DNA of 64,000 nt from Pseudoduganella umbonata (GCF_014192225.1 NZ_JACHXS010000013.1:124001-188000), one strand, 5' to 3'; shown: positions 1 through 11,025, numbered from the stretch's first letter. The notes: generated by a model not told the origin, from the letters alone. Made by a program: numbers and translations.

Positions 1-116
1 TGGATGAAGTACGGATTCGCGTAAGTGATGTTGCCTTGCAGGTCCGTCGTCGAAACGATGGTCTTGCCTTCCTGGAGAAGGACTTCATGGCCGGTAACAG
101 GCAGGTTGGTCCGCAT
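1..116 (-). CDS. PAS-domain methyl-accepting chemotaxis/aerotaxis receptor, N-terminal part only
   Basis: This is a 5' fragment; the rest lies beyond the left edge. The 38 visible residues begin MRTNLPVTGHEV and continue with STTDLQGNITYANPYF, the opening of the PAS domain of Aer-type chemoreceptors (a redox or energy sensor placed before the membrane and signalling regions). The start is ATG at 116-114, preceded on the minus strand by a GCGAGGG purine tract. The signalling domain cannot be seen, so the choice between Aer-like MCP and another PAS protein rests on the N-terminus alone. Confidence 0.72.
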   Translation of the reverse strand, partial: MRTNLPVTGHEVLLQEGKTIVSTTDLQGNITYANPYFI

Positions 117-310
117 GGGCCCTCGCTTTCTCATGGTCTGGATAAGGATGCCGGGGGCATCGCATGCGTCGCACTGGCTGGGGGACGGTGGGTGATGCCT
201 CGGGCATCGATGACGGCTGGGACCGGGCCGTCGGAAGTCAGCCGCAAGCTTAGCAGACAGAAGTAGCGAAGAATAGTGGAATGTATCCTATAGGCAACAA
301 TCGTCGGCGC

Positions 311-979
311 CTAACTGCCCGCTGGACACGTCACGCTCCACGGCAGCAGTTCGTTGCGGGTGCGCCGCACCGAGACGCGGGCTTCGCCGGCGATGTCGTT
401 CTCGAACACGAGCACCGGCAAGCCATCCTTGCCACGATCGAGTCCGGTGAGCCGGTAGCCGCGCGAGCGCGACGGCGCGCACGACGTGTTACCCGCCATC
501 AGCAGGCGCGCGCTGCCGAGGATGCCGGGGTGTTGCTGAAGCAGCATCAGGATGTCCATCTCCGCCAGCGGCTGGAACAATCGTACCGGCGTGTCGGGCT
601 GGGCGCCGCATTGGGGAGCGTGATGGATCCAGACCAGTGTCTGCGGCGGGCCGGCTTCGCGCCAGCGTGTTTCCTTGCCGGCGCGCGGGTCGTATTCGTA
701 CACGGAGCGCGGCTGGCGGCACAGCGGCAGCACGGCGCGCTGTGCCGGTCCGTCGACGGTGGCGGTGACGCGGCGCTTGCCGCGTTTTCCTTTTTCACGG
801 CTCACGTTGAACTGCGGCCGGAGCAGGCCACGGCCTCCCTGCGCGGCGGCATGCGTGTTGTACCAGTCGAAGAACGACTCCTGTTCGGCCGGCGTGGCCG
901 TCCTTGGTTCCGGTGCGGCCGCGATCGCCGCCTCCGCCTGCATCGCTGCCGCCAGCGCGGCGGCTACCCACTTGCGCAT
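311..979 (-). CDS. hypothetical secreted protein
   Basis: A 222-residue protein starting MRKWVAAALAAAMQAEAAIAAAP, a signal peptide with a probable cleavage site near residue 22, so export to the periplasm is likely. The start at 979 is preferred over an upstream in-frame start because it has an AAAGGA ribosome site 6 nt upstream and sits at the signal peptide. The mature part is rich in Arg, Pro and Gln, with four or five Cys that could form disulfides. I recognise no family. It has its own promoter, back to back with that of the thiamine operon. Confidence 0.7.
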   Translation of the reverse strand: MRKWVAAALAAAMQAEAAIAAAPEPRTATPAEQESFFDWYNTHAAAQGGRGLLRPQFNVSREKGKRGKRRVTATVDGPAQRAVLPLCRQPRSVYEYDPRAGKETRWREAGPPQTLVWIHHAPQCGAQPDTPVRLFQPLAEMDILMLLQQHPGILGSARLLMAGNTSCAPSRSRGYRLTGLDRGKDGLPVLVFENDIAGEARVSVRRTRNELLPWSVTCPAGS

Positions 980-1003
980 CGTTATCCTTTCGTCGAGATA
1001 CCG

Positions 1004-1031
1004 ATTATAGGCGTTAGTGCTTGCAGTAAAG
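1004..1031 (-). promoter_or_regulatory. sigma70-type promoter of the hypothetical secreted protein gene
   Basis: On the minus strand a perfect TATAAT (1009-1004) follows TTTACT (1031-1026) with a 16-nt spacer. The start codon at 979 lies 24 nt past the -10 box. It physically overlaps the -35 region of the divergent thiamine promoter. Confidence 0.55.
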
Positions 1032-1052
1032 GCACGGTTCATGTCTATAATG
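1022..1052 (+). promoter_or_regulatory. sigma70-type promoter of the thiamine operon
   Basis: TTGCAG at 1022-1027 and a perfect TATAAT at 1047-1052, 19 nt apart. Transcription would begin near 1059, about 25 nt before the TPP riboswitch, which fits a riboswitch-controlled leader. It shares DNA with the divergent promoter at 1004-1031. Confidence 0.6.
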
Positions 1053-1082
1053 ACGCCGCTGCCTTCATCGAAGGCGGCAAAA

Positions 1083-3128
<2,046 letters not shown>

Positions 3129-3130
3129 AA

Positions 3131-3202
3131 ACATTTCCAGGAACCGGGGTCAGACCCCGATTTTTGGAAGCATTTCTTAAATTCGGGGTCTGACCCCGGT
3201 TT
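3131..3202. repeat. paired palindromic repeats between thiC and thiS
   Basis: Two 15-nt palindromes, CGGGGTCAGACCCCG (3145-3159) and its reverse complement (3184-3198), lie 24 nt apart. The block also has AACATTTCC at 3130-3138, a flank shared with repeats at 36303, 11026 and 63550. They could form two small hairpins or one long stem in the thi mRNA. See the findings on the dispersed family. Confidence 0.8.
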
Positions 3203-3226
3203 AAGGCAACTTTCGGATACACGACT

Positions 3227-3427
3227 ATGGAAATCGTATTGAACGGCGCGCCGCGGCCGTTGCCGCCGGGGCAGACGCTGGCGGAGCTGGTGGCGGCGCT
3301 GCAACTGGAAGGGCAGGCGCTGGCGCTGGCGGTCAATCGCAGCGTGGTGCCGCGGCAACGCTGGGCCGACGTGGCACTGAGCGCGCAAGACCGTGTGGAT
3401 ATCGTCCGCGCCATCGGCGGCGGATGA
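3227..3427 (+). CDS. thiS: sulfur carrier protein ThiS
   Basis: A 66-residue ubiquitin-like protein ending in Gly-Gly-Gly (AIGGG). The C-terminal glycine is adenylated by ThiF, converted to a thiocarboxylate, and donates sulfur to ThiG. Length and the GG terminus are diagnostic. Its TGA overlaps an ATG at 3424, but thiG probably starts a little later. No thiF, thiO or thiH lies next to it, so activation of ThiS and supply of the glycine imine must be encoded elsewhere. Confidence 0.94.
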   Translation: MEIVLNGAPRPLPPGQTLAELVAALQLEGQALALAVNRSVVPRQRWADVALSAQDRVDIVRAIGGG

Positions 3428-3444
3428 ACAACAGGAGAGAGACG

Positions 3445-4236
3445 ATGCAAACGAACGATGAAGACCTGCTGACCATCGCAGGCAGGCAATACCGCTCGCG
3501 CCTGCTGGTGGGCAGCGGCAAGTACCGCGACCTCGACCAGACCCGTGCCGCCACGCTGGCGGCCGGCGCGGAAATCATCACCGTGGCGATCCGCCGCGTC
3601 AACATCGGCCAGGATCCGCATGCGCCGAACCTGCTGGACGTGGTGCCGCCCTCGGAATTCACGATCCTGCCCAACACGGCCGGCTGCTACACGGCGAAGG
3701 ATGCGGTCTACACGCTGCACCTGGCGCGCGAGCTGCTGAATGGCCACAAGCTCGTCAAGCTCGAAGTGCTGGGTGACGAGCGCACGCTGTTCCCCAACAT
3801 GCCGGAAACCCTGGTGGCCGCCAGGGAGCTGGTGAAGGACGGTTTCGACGTGATGGTCTACTGCAGCGACGATCCGATCCAGGCGCGCATGCTGGAAGAC
3901 ATCGGCTGCGTGGCCGTGATGCCGCTGGCATCGCTGATCGGTTCCGGCATGGGCATCCTGAATCCGTGGAACCTGTCGCTGATCATCGAGCAGGCCAGCG
4001 TGCCGGTGCTGGTCGATGCCGGCGTGGGGACCGCATCGGATGCGGCGATCGCCATGGAGCTCGGCTGCGACGGCGTGCTGATGAACACGGCCATCGCGGC
4101 GGCCGGCGACCCGGTGCGGATGGCGCGCGCCATGCGCCTGGCGGTGGAGGCAGGGCGCGATGCGTACCTGGCCGGACGCATGCCGCGCAAGTTCGCGGCA
4201 TCGCCGTCATCGCCGATGGCCGGCCGGCTGGCGTGA
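3445..4236 (+). CDS. thiG: thiazole synthase ThiG
   Basis: ThiG condenses 1-deoxyxylulose 5-phosphate, dehydroglycine and ThiS thiocarboxylate into the thiazole phosphate ring. It is a TIM barrel of 263 residues. K105 in VKLEVLGD is the lysine expected to form the imine with DXP, and a phosphate-binding stretch (AGVGTASDA) lies near residue 195. ATG at 3445 is preferred over ATG at 3424 because AGGAGAGA precedes it and the family begins near this point. It is 17 nt past the end of thiS and 10 nt before thiD. Confidence 0.96.
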   Translation: MQTNDEDLLTIAGRQYRSRLLVGSGKYRDLDQTRAATLAAGAEIITVAIRRVNIGQDPHAPNLLDVVPPSEFTILPNTAGCYTAKDAVYTLHLARELLNGHKLVKLEVLGDERTLFPNMPETLVAARELVKDGFDVMVYCSDDPIQARMLEDIGCVAVMPLASLIGSGMGILNPWNLSLIIEQASVPVLVDAGVGTASDAAIAMELGCDGVLMNTAIAAAGDPVRMARAMRLAVEAGRDAYLAGRMPRKFAASPSSPMAGRLA

Positions 4237-4246
4237 GAGGCCGGCC

Positions 4247-5050
4247 ATGAGCGGGCGCCCGTGCGTGCTGGTGTTTGCCGGTGCCGATCCTTCGGGCGGT
4301 GCCGGCATCGCCGCCGACATCGGCGCCATCGCGGCACTCGATGCCCATCCACTGCCGGTGATCACGGCGCTGACGGTGCAGGACAACAACCGCGTGCACG
4401 AAGTCATGCCGGTGGAGCACGACCTGGTGATGCGCCAGGCGCTCGCGGTGGCCGCGGCGTTCCGCATCGCCGCCGTCAAGATCGGCATTCCCGGCAGTGC
4501 CGAGAATGCGCAGGCGATCGCCCGCGTGATCGCCGGTCTGCGCGACGGGAACCCGGCGCTGCCGGTGGTGCTCGATCCGGTACTCGCCAGCGGCCATGGC
4601 GACCGGCTCGGCCGCGGCAATGCGATCGCCGCGCTGGCGCCGCTGCTGCCCTTGACCACCGTGATCACGCCGAACGGTCCCGAGGCGGCGGCGCTGGCGA
4701 GGGCGCACCAGCAGCACGTTCCACCGCCGTCGAGCGACGTGGCGGAGCTGGCGCATGCCCAGGTGCTGCGGCAGCTCGGCTGCGAGCACGTGCTCGTGAC
4801 GGGCGGACATGCCGGCGGCGATACCGTCGTCAACCGCTGGCTGGGCCCGGCGCGCCAGCAGAACTGGCACTGGCCAAGGCTGGAAGGCGGCTTTCATGGC
4901 AGCGGCTGCACGCTGGCCGCCGCCGTGGCAGCGCTGCTGGCCCAGGATTGCCCCGTTGCGCAGGCGCTCGCGCGGGCCCAGGCCTACACCCACCGTACGC
5001 TGGAGGCCGCGTATGCGATCGCCGCCGGCCAGCGCATACCGTTGCGCTAA
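4247..5050 (+). CDS. thiD: hydroxymethylpyrimidine/phosphomethylpyrimidine kinase ThiD
   Basis: ThiD phosphorylates HMP and HMP phosphate to the diphosphate that is joined to thiazole phosphate. The 267-residue ribokinase-fold protein shows the N-terminal substrate loop AGADPSGGAG (residues 11-20) and the anion-hole/catalytic motif GSGCT (218-222). The start ATG at 4247 follows a GAGAGG purine tract and the thiG stop by 10 nt. Upstream in-frame starts would run into the thiG coding region. It belongs to the same transcript as thiG and thiE. Confidence 0.94.
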   Translation: MSGRPCVLVFAGADPSGGAGIAADIGAIAALDAHPLPVITALTVQDNNRVHEVMPVEHDLVMRQALAVAAAFRIAAVKIGIPGSAENAQAIARVIAGLRDGNPALPVVLDPVLASGHGDRLGRGNAIAALAPLLPLTTVITPNGPEAAALARAHQQHVPPPSSDVAELAHAQVLRQLGCEHVLVTGGHAGGDTVVNRWLGPARQQNWHWPRLEGGFHGSGCTLAAAVAALLAQDCPVAQALARAQAYTHRTLEAAYAIAAGQRIPLR

Positions 5051-5062
5051 AGGAGAAACATC

Positions 5063-5677
5063 ATGCAGGGACTCTATCTCGTCACGCCCGACTGGGACGA
5101 TACCGCCGCGCTGCTGGCGCGCACCGAGGCGGCGCTGGGCGCCGGCCTGGCACTGCTGCAGTACCGGCACAAGACGGCCACGCCGGAACTGCGGCGCGAG
5201 CAGGCCGCCGCGCTGCTGGCGCTGTGCCGCCGCCATGGCGTGCCGTTCATCGTCAACGATTACGTGGAGCTGGCCCGGGAGCTCGATGCCGACGGCGTGC
5301 ACGTGGGCGGCACCGACATCTCGGTGGCGCAGGCCCGCGACAGCGTCGGTCCCGGCAAGATCGTCGGCGCCTCGTGCTACGGCGACCTGCAGCTTGCCGT
5401 CGACGCGGCACGCGCCGGCGCCAGCTACGTGGCATTCGGCGGCTTTTATCCGTCGCGCGTCAAGCGCTACGCGGTAACGACGCCGCCATCGATCGTCGAC
5501 GACGCACGGGCCGTCGTGCGCGTGCCCTGCGTGGTCATCGGCGGCATGACACCGGAAAATGCCGCGCCGCTGGTGGCCCGCGGCGCGCACATGGTGGCGG
5601 CGATCAGCAGCGTGTACGGCGCGCCCGACGTGGCGGCCGCCGTCGGCGCGTTCGGCCAACTGTTCGGGAAGCGCTGA
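5063..5677 (+). CDS. thiE: thiamine-phosphate synthase ThiE
   Basis: ThiE joins HMP diphosphate and thiazole phosphate to make thiamine phosphate. It is a 204-residue TIM barrel with the family patterns QYRHK (HMP-PP pocket), VNDYVELA, DGVHVGG and the late GGMTPENA phosphate-binding loop. AAAGGAG 8 nt before ATG 5063 supports the start. It is the last gene of the thi cluster and lies 12 nt after thiD. No thiL kinase is in the window. Confidence 0.95.
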   Translation: MQGLYLVTPDWDDTAALLARTEAALGAGLALLQYRHKTATPELRREQAAALLALCRRHGVPFIVNDYVELARELDADGVHVGGTDISVAQARDSVGPGKIVGASCYGDLQLAVDAARAGASYVAFGGFYPSRVKRYAVTTPPSIVDDARAVVRVPCVVIGGMTPENAAPLVARGAHMVAAISSVYGAPDVAAAVGAFGQLFGKR

Positions 5678-5792
5678 CGGTACCCTGGCTGCGCGGAAAT
5701 TCCCGTGCAAGCCGGAGAGAGGCGTGGCGGGGGCATGCTGCCGGCAGTGTGGTAGCGGCCCATCGGCCGATCCGTGTAACCATGAATCTCCC

Positions 5793-5820
5793 TTGCCGAT
5801 GAAATAAAGGCCCGTATAAT
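5793..5820 (+). promoter_or_regulatory. sigma70-type promoter for the ANTAR regulator
   Basis: TTGCCG at 5793-5798 and a perfect TATAAT at 5815-5820 with a 16-nt spacer, 31 nt before the ATG at 5852. The rest of the 174-nt gap after thiE shows no clear terminator. Confidence 0.6.
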
Positions 5821-5851
5821 CGGTTCACGTTCACTTACCCGATTGCCCGAC

Positions 5852-6481
5852 ATGCCCGCACCAGCCGCCGCGAAACGCCTGATTTTGATCGTCGACGACG
5901 ACCAGCTCCTTGCCGAATTCCTCAGCGTCGTGCTGCGCAACGCCGGCTATGAAACAGTGCAGGCACACTCGGCCGATCATGCGTTGCGCCTGGTCGCCGA
6001 GCGCGAGCCGGACATGGCGCTGCTGGACATCCACATGCCCGGCATGTCCGGCCTGGAACTGGCCAAGCAGCTGAACCGTGAAACGTCGGTGCCGTTCATG
6101 TTCCTGTCCGGCCGTGGCGATGCCGATGCGGGCAAGCAGGCGGCGGCCTATGGCGCGGTCGGCTTCCTCGTCAAGCCGGTCGATGAAAAGCAGCTGATGC
6201 CGGCCTTCGAAGCGGGGCTGGCGCGGGCGGACGAGATTCGCCAGCTGCGCCGCACCGAACTGAATCTGAATGCCGCGCTGGCCGCCGGCCGCGAAACCAG
6301 CCTGGCCGTGGGGCTGTTGATGTGCAAGTTCCAGACCGACCGCAATACCGCGTTCGAAGTGCTGCGCGACCATGCCCGCTCGAGCCGGCGCAAGGTCAAC
6401 GAAGTGGCGGACCAGCTGCTTGCCGCCGAGGAAACGTTGAACAGCCTGCATGCGGCTTTCAATGCGCGACTGAGGAAATAA
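5852..6481 (+). CDS. response regulator with C-terminal ANTAR RNA-binding domain
   Basis: The 209-residue protein has a receiver domain (about residues 9-125) with acidic pocket D15/D16, phosphorylation site D59 (LLDIHMPG) and lysine K108 (VKP). A helical ANTAR domain (about 140-200) follows with the usual alanine-rich, AVGLLM-like and VADQLL segments. ANTAR regulators such as AmiR and NasR bind tandem hairpins in leader RNA and stop termination. ATG at 5852 is chosen over an in-frame TTG three codons upstream. No histidine kinase is beside it, so its signal and RNA targets are unknown. Confidence 0.87.
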   Translation: MPAPAAAKRLILIVDDDQLLAEFLSVVLRNAGYETVQAHSADHALRLVAEREPDMALLDIHMPGMSGLELAKQLNRETSVPFMFLSGRGDADAGKQAAAYGAVGFLVKPVDEKQLMPAFEAGLARADEIRQLRRTELNLNAALAAGRETSLAVGLLMCKFQTDRNTAFEVLRDHARSSRRKVNEVADQLLAAEETLNSLHAAFNARLRK

Positions 6482-6692
6482 TTGTTTCCAAAACGCACTG
6501 AAATGCGTTAAGCTCGCTTCTGTGCATCGGCTTGGCCGGTGCCGCTCACTGTTACGGCTGCCCCGCCACCGCAGCCGTCTTTCGATTGTCATCGGCCCAA
6601 CTCCGCCGACCAGCAGCCCGGATACCAACCGACCCCGCATCAGCGGCGCATGGCTCCAGGTTCCTGCATCATCCCCCGCGGAGAAAAAAGCG

Positions 6693-7097
6693 ATGAACAT
6701 GACCGAAGCCCTCGAGGCTTGCAAACCAATGGCCCCCGCTCCCCACGTGCTGCACGTGGACGCCGACGATTCCACCGCCCTGATCCTGGCCACGCTGCTG
6801 GTGCCGGAAATCCGCGTCAGCCGCGCGGGATCGATGGAACACGCCGCTGCGCGGCTGGACAAGGAAAAATTCGACCTGATCATCGTCGACGCCGACCTGC
6901 CGGACGGCGACGGCCAGGTGCTGGTGGATGCCATGCGCGCGCGCGGCTGCCACATGCCCGTGCTGCTGTACTCGGCGCGGCAGCCCAGCCTGCACCACCA
7001 GGCCCATGCCTACCTGCCGAAACCGTGGACGTCGCCGCGCCAGCTGTGGCAGGCCGTATGCCGCCTGCTGGAACTCGATCTGGCCGTGCCGCGCTGA
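6693..7097 (+). CDS. single-domain response regulator (receiver only)
   Basis: A 134-residue CheY-like protein with no output domain. The acidic cluster D23/D25/D26, phospho-acceptor D66 (IIVDADLPDG) and K110 (LPKPW) are all visible, so phosphorylation should be possible. The start ATG 6693 is supported by GGAG 10 nt upstream; longer in-frame extensions are low-complexity and lack homology signs. It follows the ANTAR regulator by 211 nt on the same strand and may share a phosphorelay with it. That link is an inference from position. Confidence 0.78.
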   Translation: MNMTEALEACKPMAPAPHVLHVDADDSTALILATLLVPEIRVSRAGSMEHAAARLDKEKFDLIIVDADLPDGDGQVLVDAMRARGCHMPVLLYSARQPSLHHQAHAYLPKPWTSPRQLWQAVCRLLELDLAVPR

Positions 7098-7164
7098 GCG
7101 CCAGGCATCCTCGATTGCACGGGCGGCGTTCACGTGTCGCCCCCAACCAGTGCCTTGCATCGTT

Positions 7165-7173
7165 TGCTATGAT
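7165..7173 (+). promoter_or_regulatory. extended -10 promoter element of the formaldehyde dehydrogenase gene
   Basis: TGCTATGAT at 7165-7173 is an extended -10 box (TG, one base, TATGAT), 32 nt before the ATG at 7206. I see no good -35 box, as is usual for extended -10 promoters. Confidence 0.42.
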
Positions 7174-7205
7174 GGCGGTTTTTCACCATCCAGGAAACGC
7201 GAACG

Positions 7206-8312
<1,107 letters not shown>

Positions 8313-8320
8313 TGTGTTCG

Positions 8321-8351
8321 GTGCCTGTTGCCGTATTATCGCAACAGGCAC
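8321..8351 (+). terminator. hairpin terminator after the formaldehyde dehydrogenase gene
   Basis: An 11-bp perfect stem, GTGCCTGTTGC (8321-8331) with GCAACAGGCAC (8341-8351), closes a 9-nt loop 8 nt after the stop codon. The following tract is CTTCCTCC instead of a run of T, so termination may be imperfect. Confidence 0.6.
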
Positions 8352-8535
8352 TTCCTCCTGCTTCGGTGGCAATTTCGTCTCCTGCGCTGCCGAGCAACCA
8401 TCGCCCTGAGCGTTCAACGGGCTTGATGCGTGCAGCACGACTGAAGCATTCCAGCCCGCATATCCAGCAGTCCGTCGCAAATCCCCCGCAACCGCGCGTG
8501 CATTGAATATAGTGCAATGACCCCGTCGCATCCCA

Positions 8536-8571
8536 ATGTAGACAAAAAGTTCTAGACAAACTTTTCTACAT
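8536..8571. promoter_or_regulatory. operator-like palindrome (BlaI/MecI/CopY type) and AT-rich promoter before the M56 peptidase
   Basis: ATGTAGA (8536-8542) and TCTACAT (8565-8571) are exact inverted repeats. Inside them AAAAGTT (8545-8551) pairs with AACTTTT (8559-8565), and TAGACAAA occurs as a direct repeat at 8539 and 8553. The TGTAG/CTACA arms resemble the TACA/TGTA half sites bound by BlaI-family repressors. The block is sharply AT-rich against its surroundings and lies 37 nt before the 18-codon ORF. The protein that binds it is inferred. Confidence 0.5.
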
Positions 8572-8608
8572 AAATTAATCTGGTTTCCACTTCACCAGGA
8601 GCCGCCCC

Positions 8609-8665
8609 ATGAACAACGACCACCGGTCCGCGATCGCCCACGCCGCCACAGGAGACCCGGCATGA
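8609..8665 (+). CDS. 18-residue upstream ORF overlapping the M56 peptidase start
   Basis: A short ORF of 18 codons starts at ATG 8609 after an AGGAG ribosome site with 6-nt spacing. Its TGA overlaps the ATG of the downstream gene (ATGA at 8662-8665). In related loci a BlaI-type repressor gene normally sits at this place. The peptide (MNNDHRSAIAHA...) is too short for a repressor, so it may be a translational-coupling leader or the trimmed end of a lost gene. Expression is not proven. Confidence 0.4.
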   Translation: MNNDHRSAIAHAATGDPA

Positions 8666-10986
8666 CTATTCCGTTCGAGACGCTGGTGCCGGCGATCGGC
8701 TGGTCGCTGCTGCATTTCGTCTGGCAGGGCCTGCTGATCGGCTGGGCTGCGGTGCTGGTGCTGCACCTGCTGCGCAATGCGCGGCCGCAGGCCCGTTACG
8801 CCGTCGCGTGTGCGGCGCTGCTGCTGTGCGCGGCGCTACCGGTGGGCAGCATCGCCTGGCGCGTGCAGGAAGCGCTGCAGGCAGGCTATTCGGCACCGGT
8901 GCCGTTCGATCCGCTGCTGGGAGCTGTCGGGGCAGGCGCGATTCCCACGGCACACGTGCCGGTGCTCGTCGATGCCGACCAGATGACGTCCTTCGAGTAC
9001 CTGCTGCGGGCGCAGATGCCGTGGCTGGTGCTGCTGTGGGCCGGCGGCGCCGCACTGATGACGCTGCGGCTGTCGCTGGGCCTGCAGTGGGTACGCCAGC
9101 GTACGCTGGCCGGACATTACCGTCCCGATCCCGAGTGGCAGCAGCGCCTTGACCGCCTCGCGCTGCGCATCGGCATTGCCCGCCCGATCCGGCTGGGCAT
9201 CTCCGGCGAAGACCTGGAAGGGCCGATGACGGCCGGCTGCTGGCGCCCGATCGTGCTGCTGCCGGCGTCGCTCGTCACCGGCATGCCGCCACACCTGCTG
9301 GAAGCCCTGCTGGCGCACGAACTCGCCCATATCCGGCGCCACGATTACCTGGTGAACCTAGTGCAGAGCGCGATCGAGATCCTGCTGTTCTACCACCCGA
9401 GCGTGTGGATGCTGAGCAATCGCATCCGCATCGAGCGGGAACAGGTCGCCGACGACCTGGCAGCCGGTGCGCTGGGCGAACCGCGGCGCCTGGCCCTGGC
9501 ATTGTCCGAGCTGGACAAGTTCCAGTTCTCAACCTCGCATTTCGCCCCTGCGGCCCACGGAGGAGACCTCATGTCCCGTATCAAACGCCTGGTGCGCCCC
9601 GACGCGCAACCGCTCAGCTGGAAAATCGCCGCGCCCCTGCTGGGCCTGTGCACGGCCTGCGTGATGCTGTATGCCCATGCGCAGCCGGAACCGTCCGCCA
9701 CGGCGCCACGGGCGGGCAACTACACCGGCGGCACTGGTGCCGAGCCGCGTAAAGCAGCCGAGGCCGCGAAGGCGGCGACCGCTGCCGCTGCGGTGCAGGC
9801 CGCCGCCGCCGAGCAAGCCTCGAAGGCTGCCGATGCCGCGGCGGCCGCCGGTGCCGAGGCGGCCAGCGCGGCGGCGGAAGCCTCCCGGGCAGCCGCACTG
9901 CACGATGCGGATGCCGGCTGGTCCGCGCCTGTTCCGCCCGCGCGTCCGGCACCACCCGCTGCGCCCGATGCACCGGACGCGCCGCCCGCTCCACCGATGG
10001 CAAGGATGGCCGTCCCGCCCGCTCCACCGATGGCAAGGATGGCCGTCCCGCCCGCGCCGCCAGCGCCACCGATGGCGAAGATGGCCGCCCCCGCCGCGCC
10101 TGCCGTGCCCATGCTGGCCGCGCCGGCACCCGCTCCGGCCGCGCACCCGGCACCGCCTGCGCCGCCGGCCCCACCGGCACCACCGGCGCCACCGGCACCG
10201 TCGATCGGGATGCATGATGGCGTGCACATCGTTCATCCGGGCCACTCGCTTGAATCCTATGCGGTCGTGCGCGGCGGTAACGCGCCGATGCGGGTCTCCG
10301 CGCTCGACACGCGCGACATCCAGGATCTGCAGTGCGTGAAAGAAGGCTTCAAGGGCGACTTCATCTGGTTCAAGAAAGACGGCAAGTCATATGTCGTCAA
10401 GGACCCGGCGCTCGTCGCCAGGGTGCGCGCGGCCTGGGCGCCTTCCGAGAAACTGGGAGCCGACATGGAAAAGCAGGGCGCCGCGATGGAGCAGCAGGGC
10501 AGGCAACTGGAAGCGGTTGGCGAAGAGATCGGCGCCCGGATGGCGGCGGTGTTCGAGACCGACATGCAACGCAGCGTCGAGCGCCAGATGGCCGTGGTGG
10601 GGCGCGCGCAGGAGCGCCTGGGCAATCGCATGGGGGAGCTGGGCGAGCGCATGGCCACGGCCGACAGCGAGGCCCGGCGCGAAGCGCTGTCGCGCCAGAT
10701 GGCGGCACTGCAGAAGCAGATGGAACCGCTGCAGGAGCGGATGAGCCGCCTGTCCGGACAGATGGCGCGCGACCATGCCAAGGTCGATGCCAGCCGCGAA
10801 CCGATGAAGTCCCTGCATGCCCGGATGGCCGAGCTGACGAAGCCGATGGAGGAATTCGGCCGCAGGATGGGCCAGCTCGGCCGCGAACAGGGCCGGCTCA
10901 GCCGGGAGGCCGACAAGTCCACCCGCGCGCTGATCGACGAAGCGCTGCGCAAGGGGCAGGCCACCGAGGTGGGCGCGCAAGGCTGA
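8662..10986 (+). CDS. BlaR1-like M56 family membrane metallopeptidase
   Basis: A 774-residue membrane protein with an N-terminal multi-helix region (about residues 10-330) that contains the zinc peptidase motif HELAH (219-223), and a further membrane segment near 325-340. BlaR1/MecR1 relatives sense a ligand and cleave a BlaI-type repressor. The outer part is not a penicillin-binding sensor. It has an alanine-rich stretch, a proline-rich linker with an exact tandem repeat (9988-10053), and a long charged Gln/Met-rich region (about 600-765) likely to form a coiled coil. The ligand is unknown. Its start overlaps the 18-codon ORF. Confidence 0.85.
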   Translation: MTIPFETLVPAIGWSLLHFVWQGLLIGWAAVLVLHLLRNARPQARYAVACAALLLCAALPVGSIAWRVQEALQAGYSAPVPFDPLLGAVGAGAIPTAHVPVLVDADQMTSFEYLLRAQMPWLVLLWAGGAALMTLRLSLGLQWVRQRTLAGHYRPDPEWQQRLDRLALRIGIARPIRLGISGEDLEGPMTAGCWRPIVLLPASLVTGMPPHLLEALLAHELAHIRRHDYLVNLVQSAIEILLFYHPSVWMLSNRIRIEREQVADDLAAGALGEPRRLALALSELDKFQFSTSHFAPAAHGGDLMSRIKRLVRPDAQPLSWKIAAPLLGLCTACVMLYAHAQPEPSATAPRAGNYTGGTGAEPRKAAEAAKAATAAAAVQAAAAEQASKAADAAAAAGAEAASAAAEASRAAALHDADAGWSAPVPPARPAPPAAPDAPDAPPAPPMARMAVPPAPPMARMAVPPAPPAPPMAKMAAPAAPAVPMLAAPAPAPAAHPAPPAPPAPPAPPAPPAPSIGMHDGVHIVHPGHSLESYAVVRGGNAPMRVSALDTRDIQDLQCVKEGFKGDFIWFKKDGKSYVVKDPALVARVRAAWAPSEKLGADMEKQGAAMEQQGRQLEAVGEEIGARMAAVFETDMQRSVERQMAVVGRAQERLGNRMGELGERMATADSEARREALSRQMAALQKQMEPLQERMSRLSGQMARDHAKVDASREPMKSLHARMAELTKPMEEFGRRMGQLGREQGRLSREADKSTRALIDEALRKGQATEVGAQG
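9988..10053. repeat. exact 33-bp tandem repeat inside the M56 peptidase gene
   Basis: Two identical 33-nt units (9988-10020 and 10021-10053) encode APPMARMAVPP twice. A decayed third unit (APPMAKMAAPA) follows. Being a multiple of three, copy-number change by slippage would keep frame and alter linker length. Confidence 0.9.
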
Positions 10987-11025
10987 CGCCGCCCTGAAAG
11001 CATAAAAACCGGTGGCGAAGCGGGA

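Noticed and set aside
3424-3444. thiG start at ATG 3424
   Set aside because: The start overlaps the thiS stop but has no ribosome site; AGGAGAGA lies right before ATG 3445.
4261-5802. Long plus-strand frame across thiD and thiE
   Set aside because: It is an Arg/Gly/Ala-rich out-of-frame shadow of the two thiamine genes.
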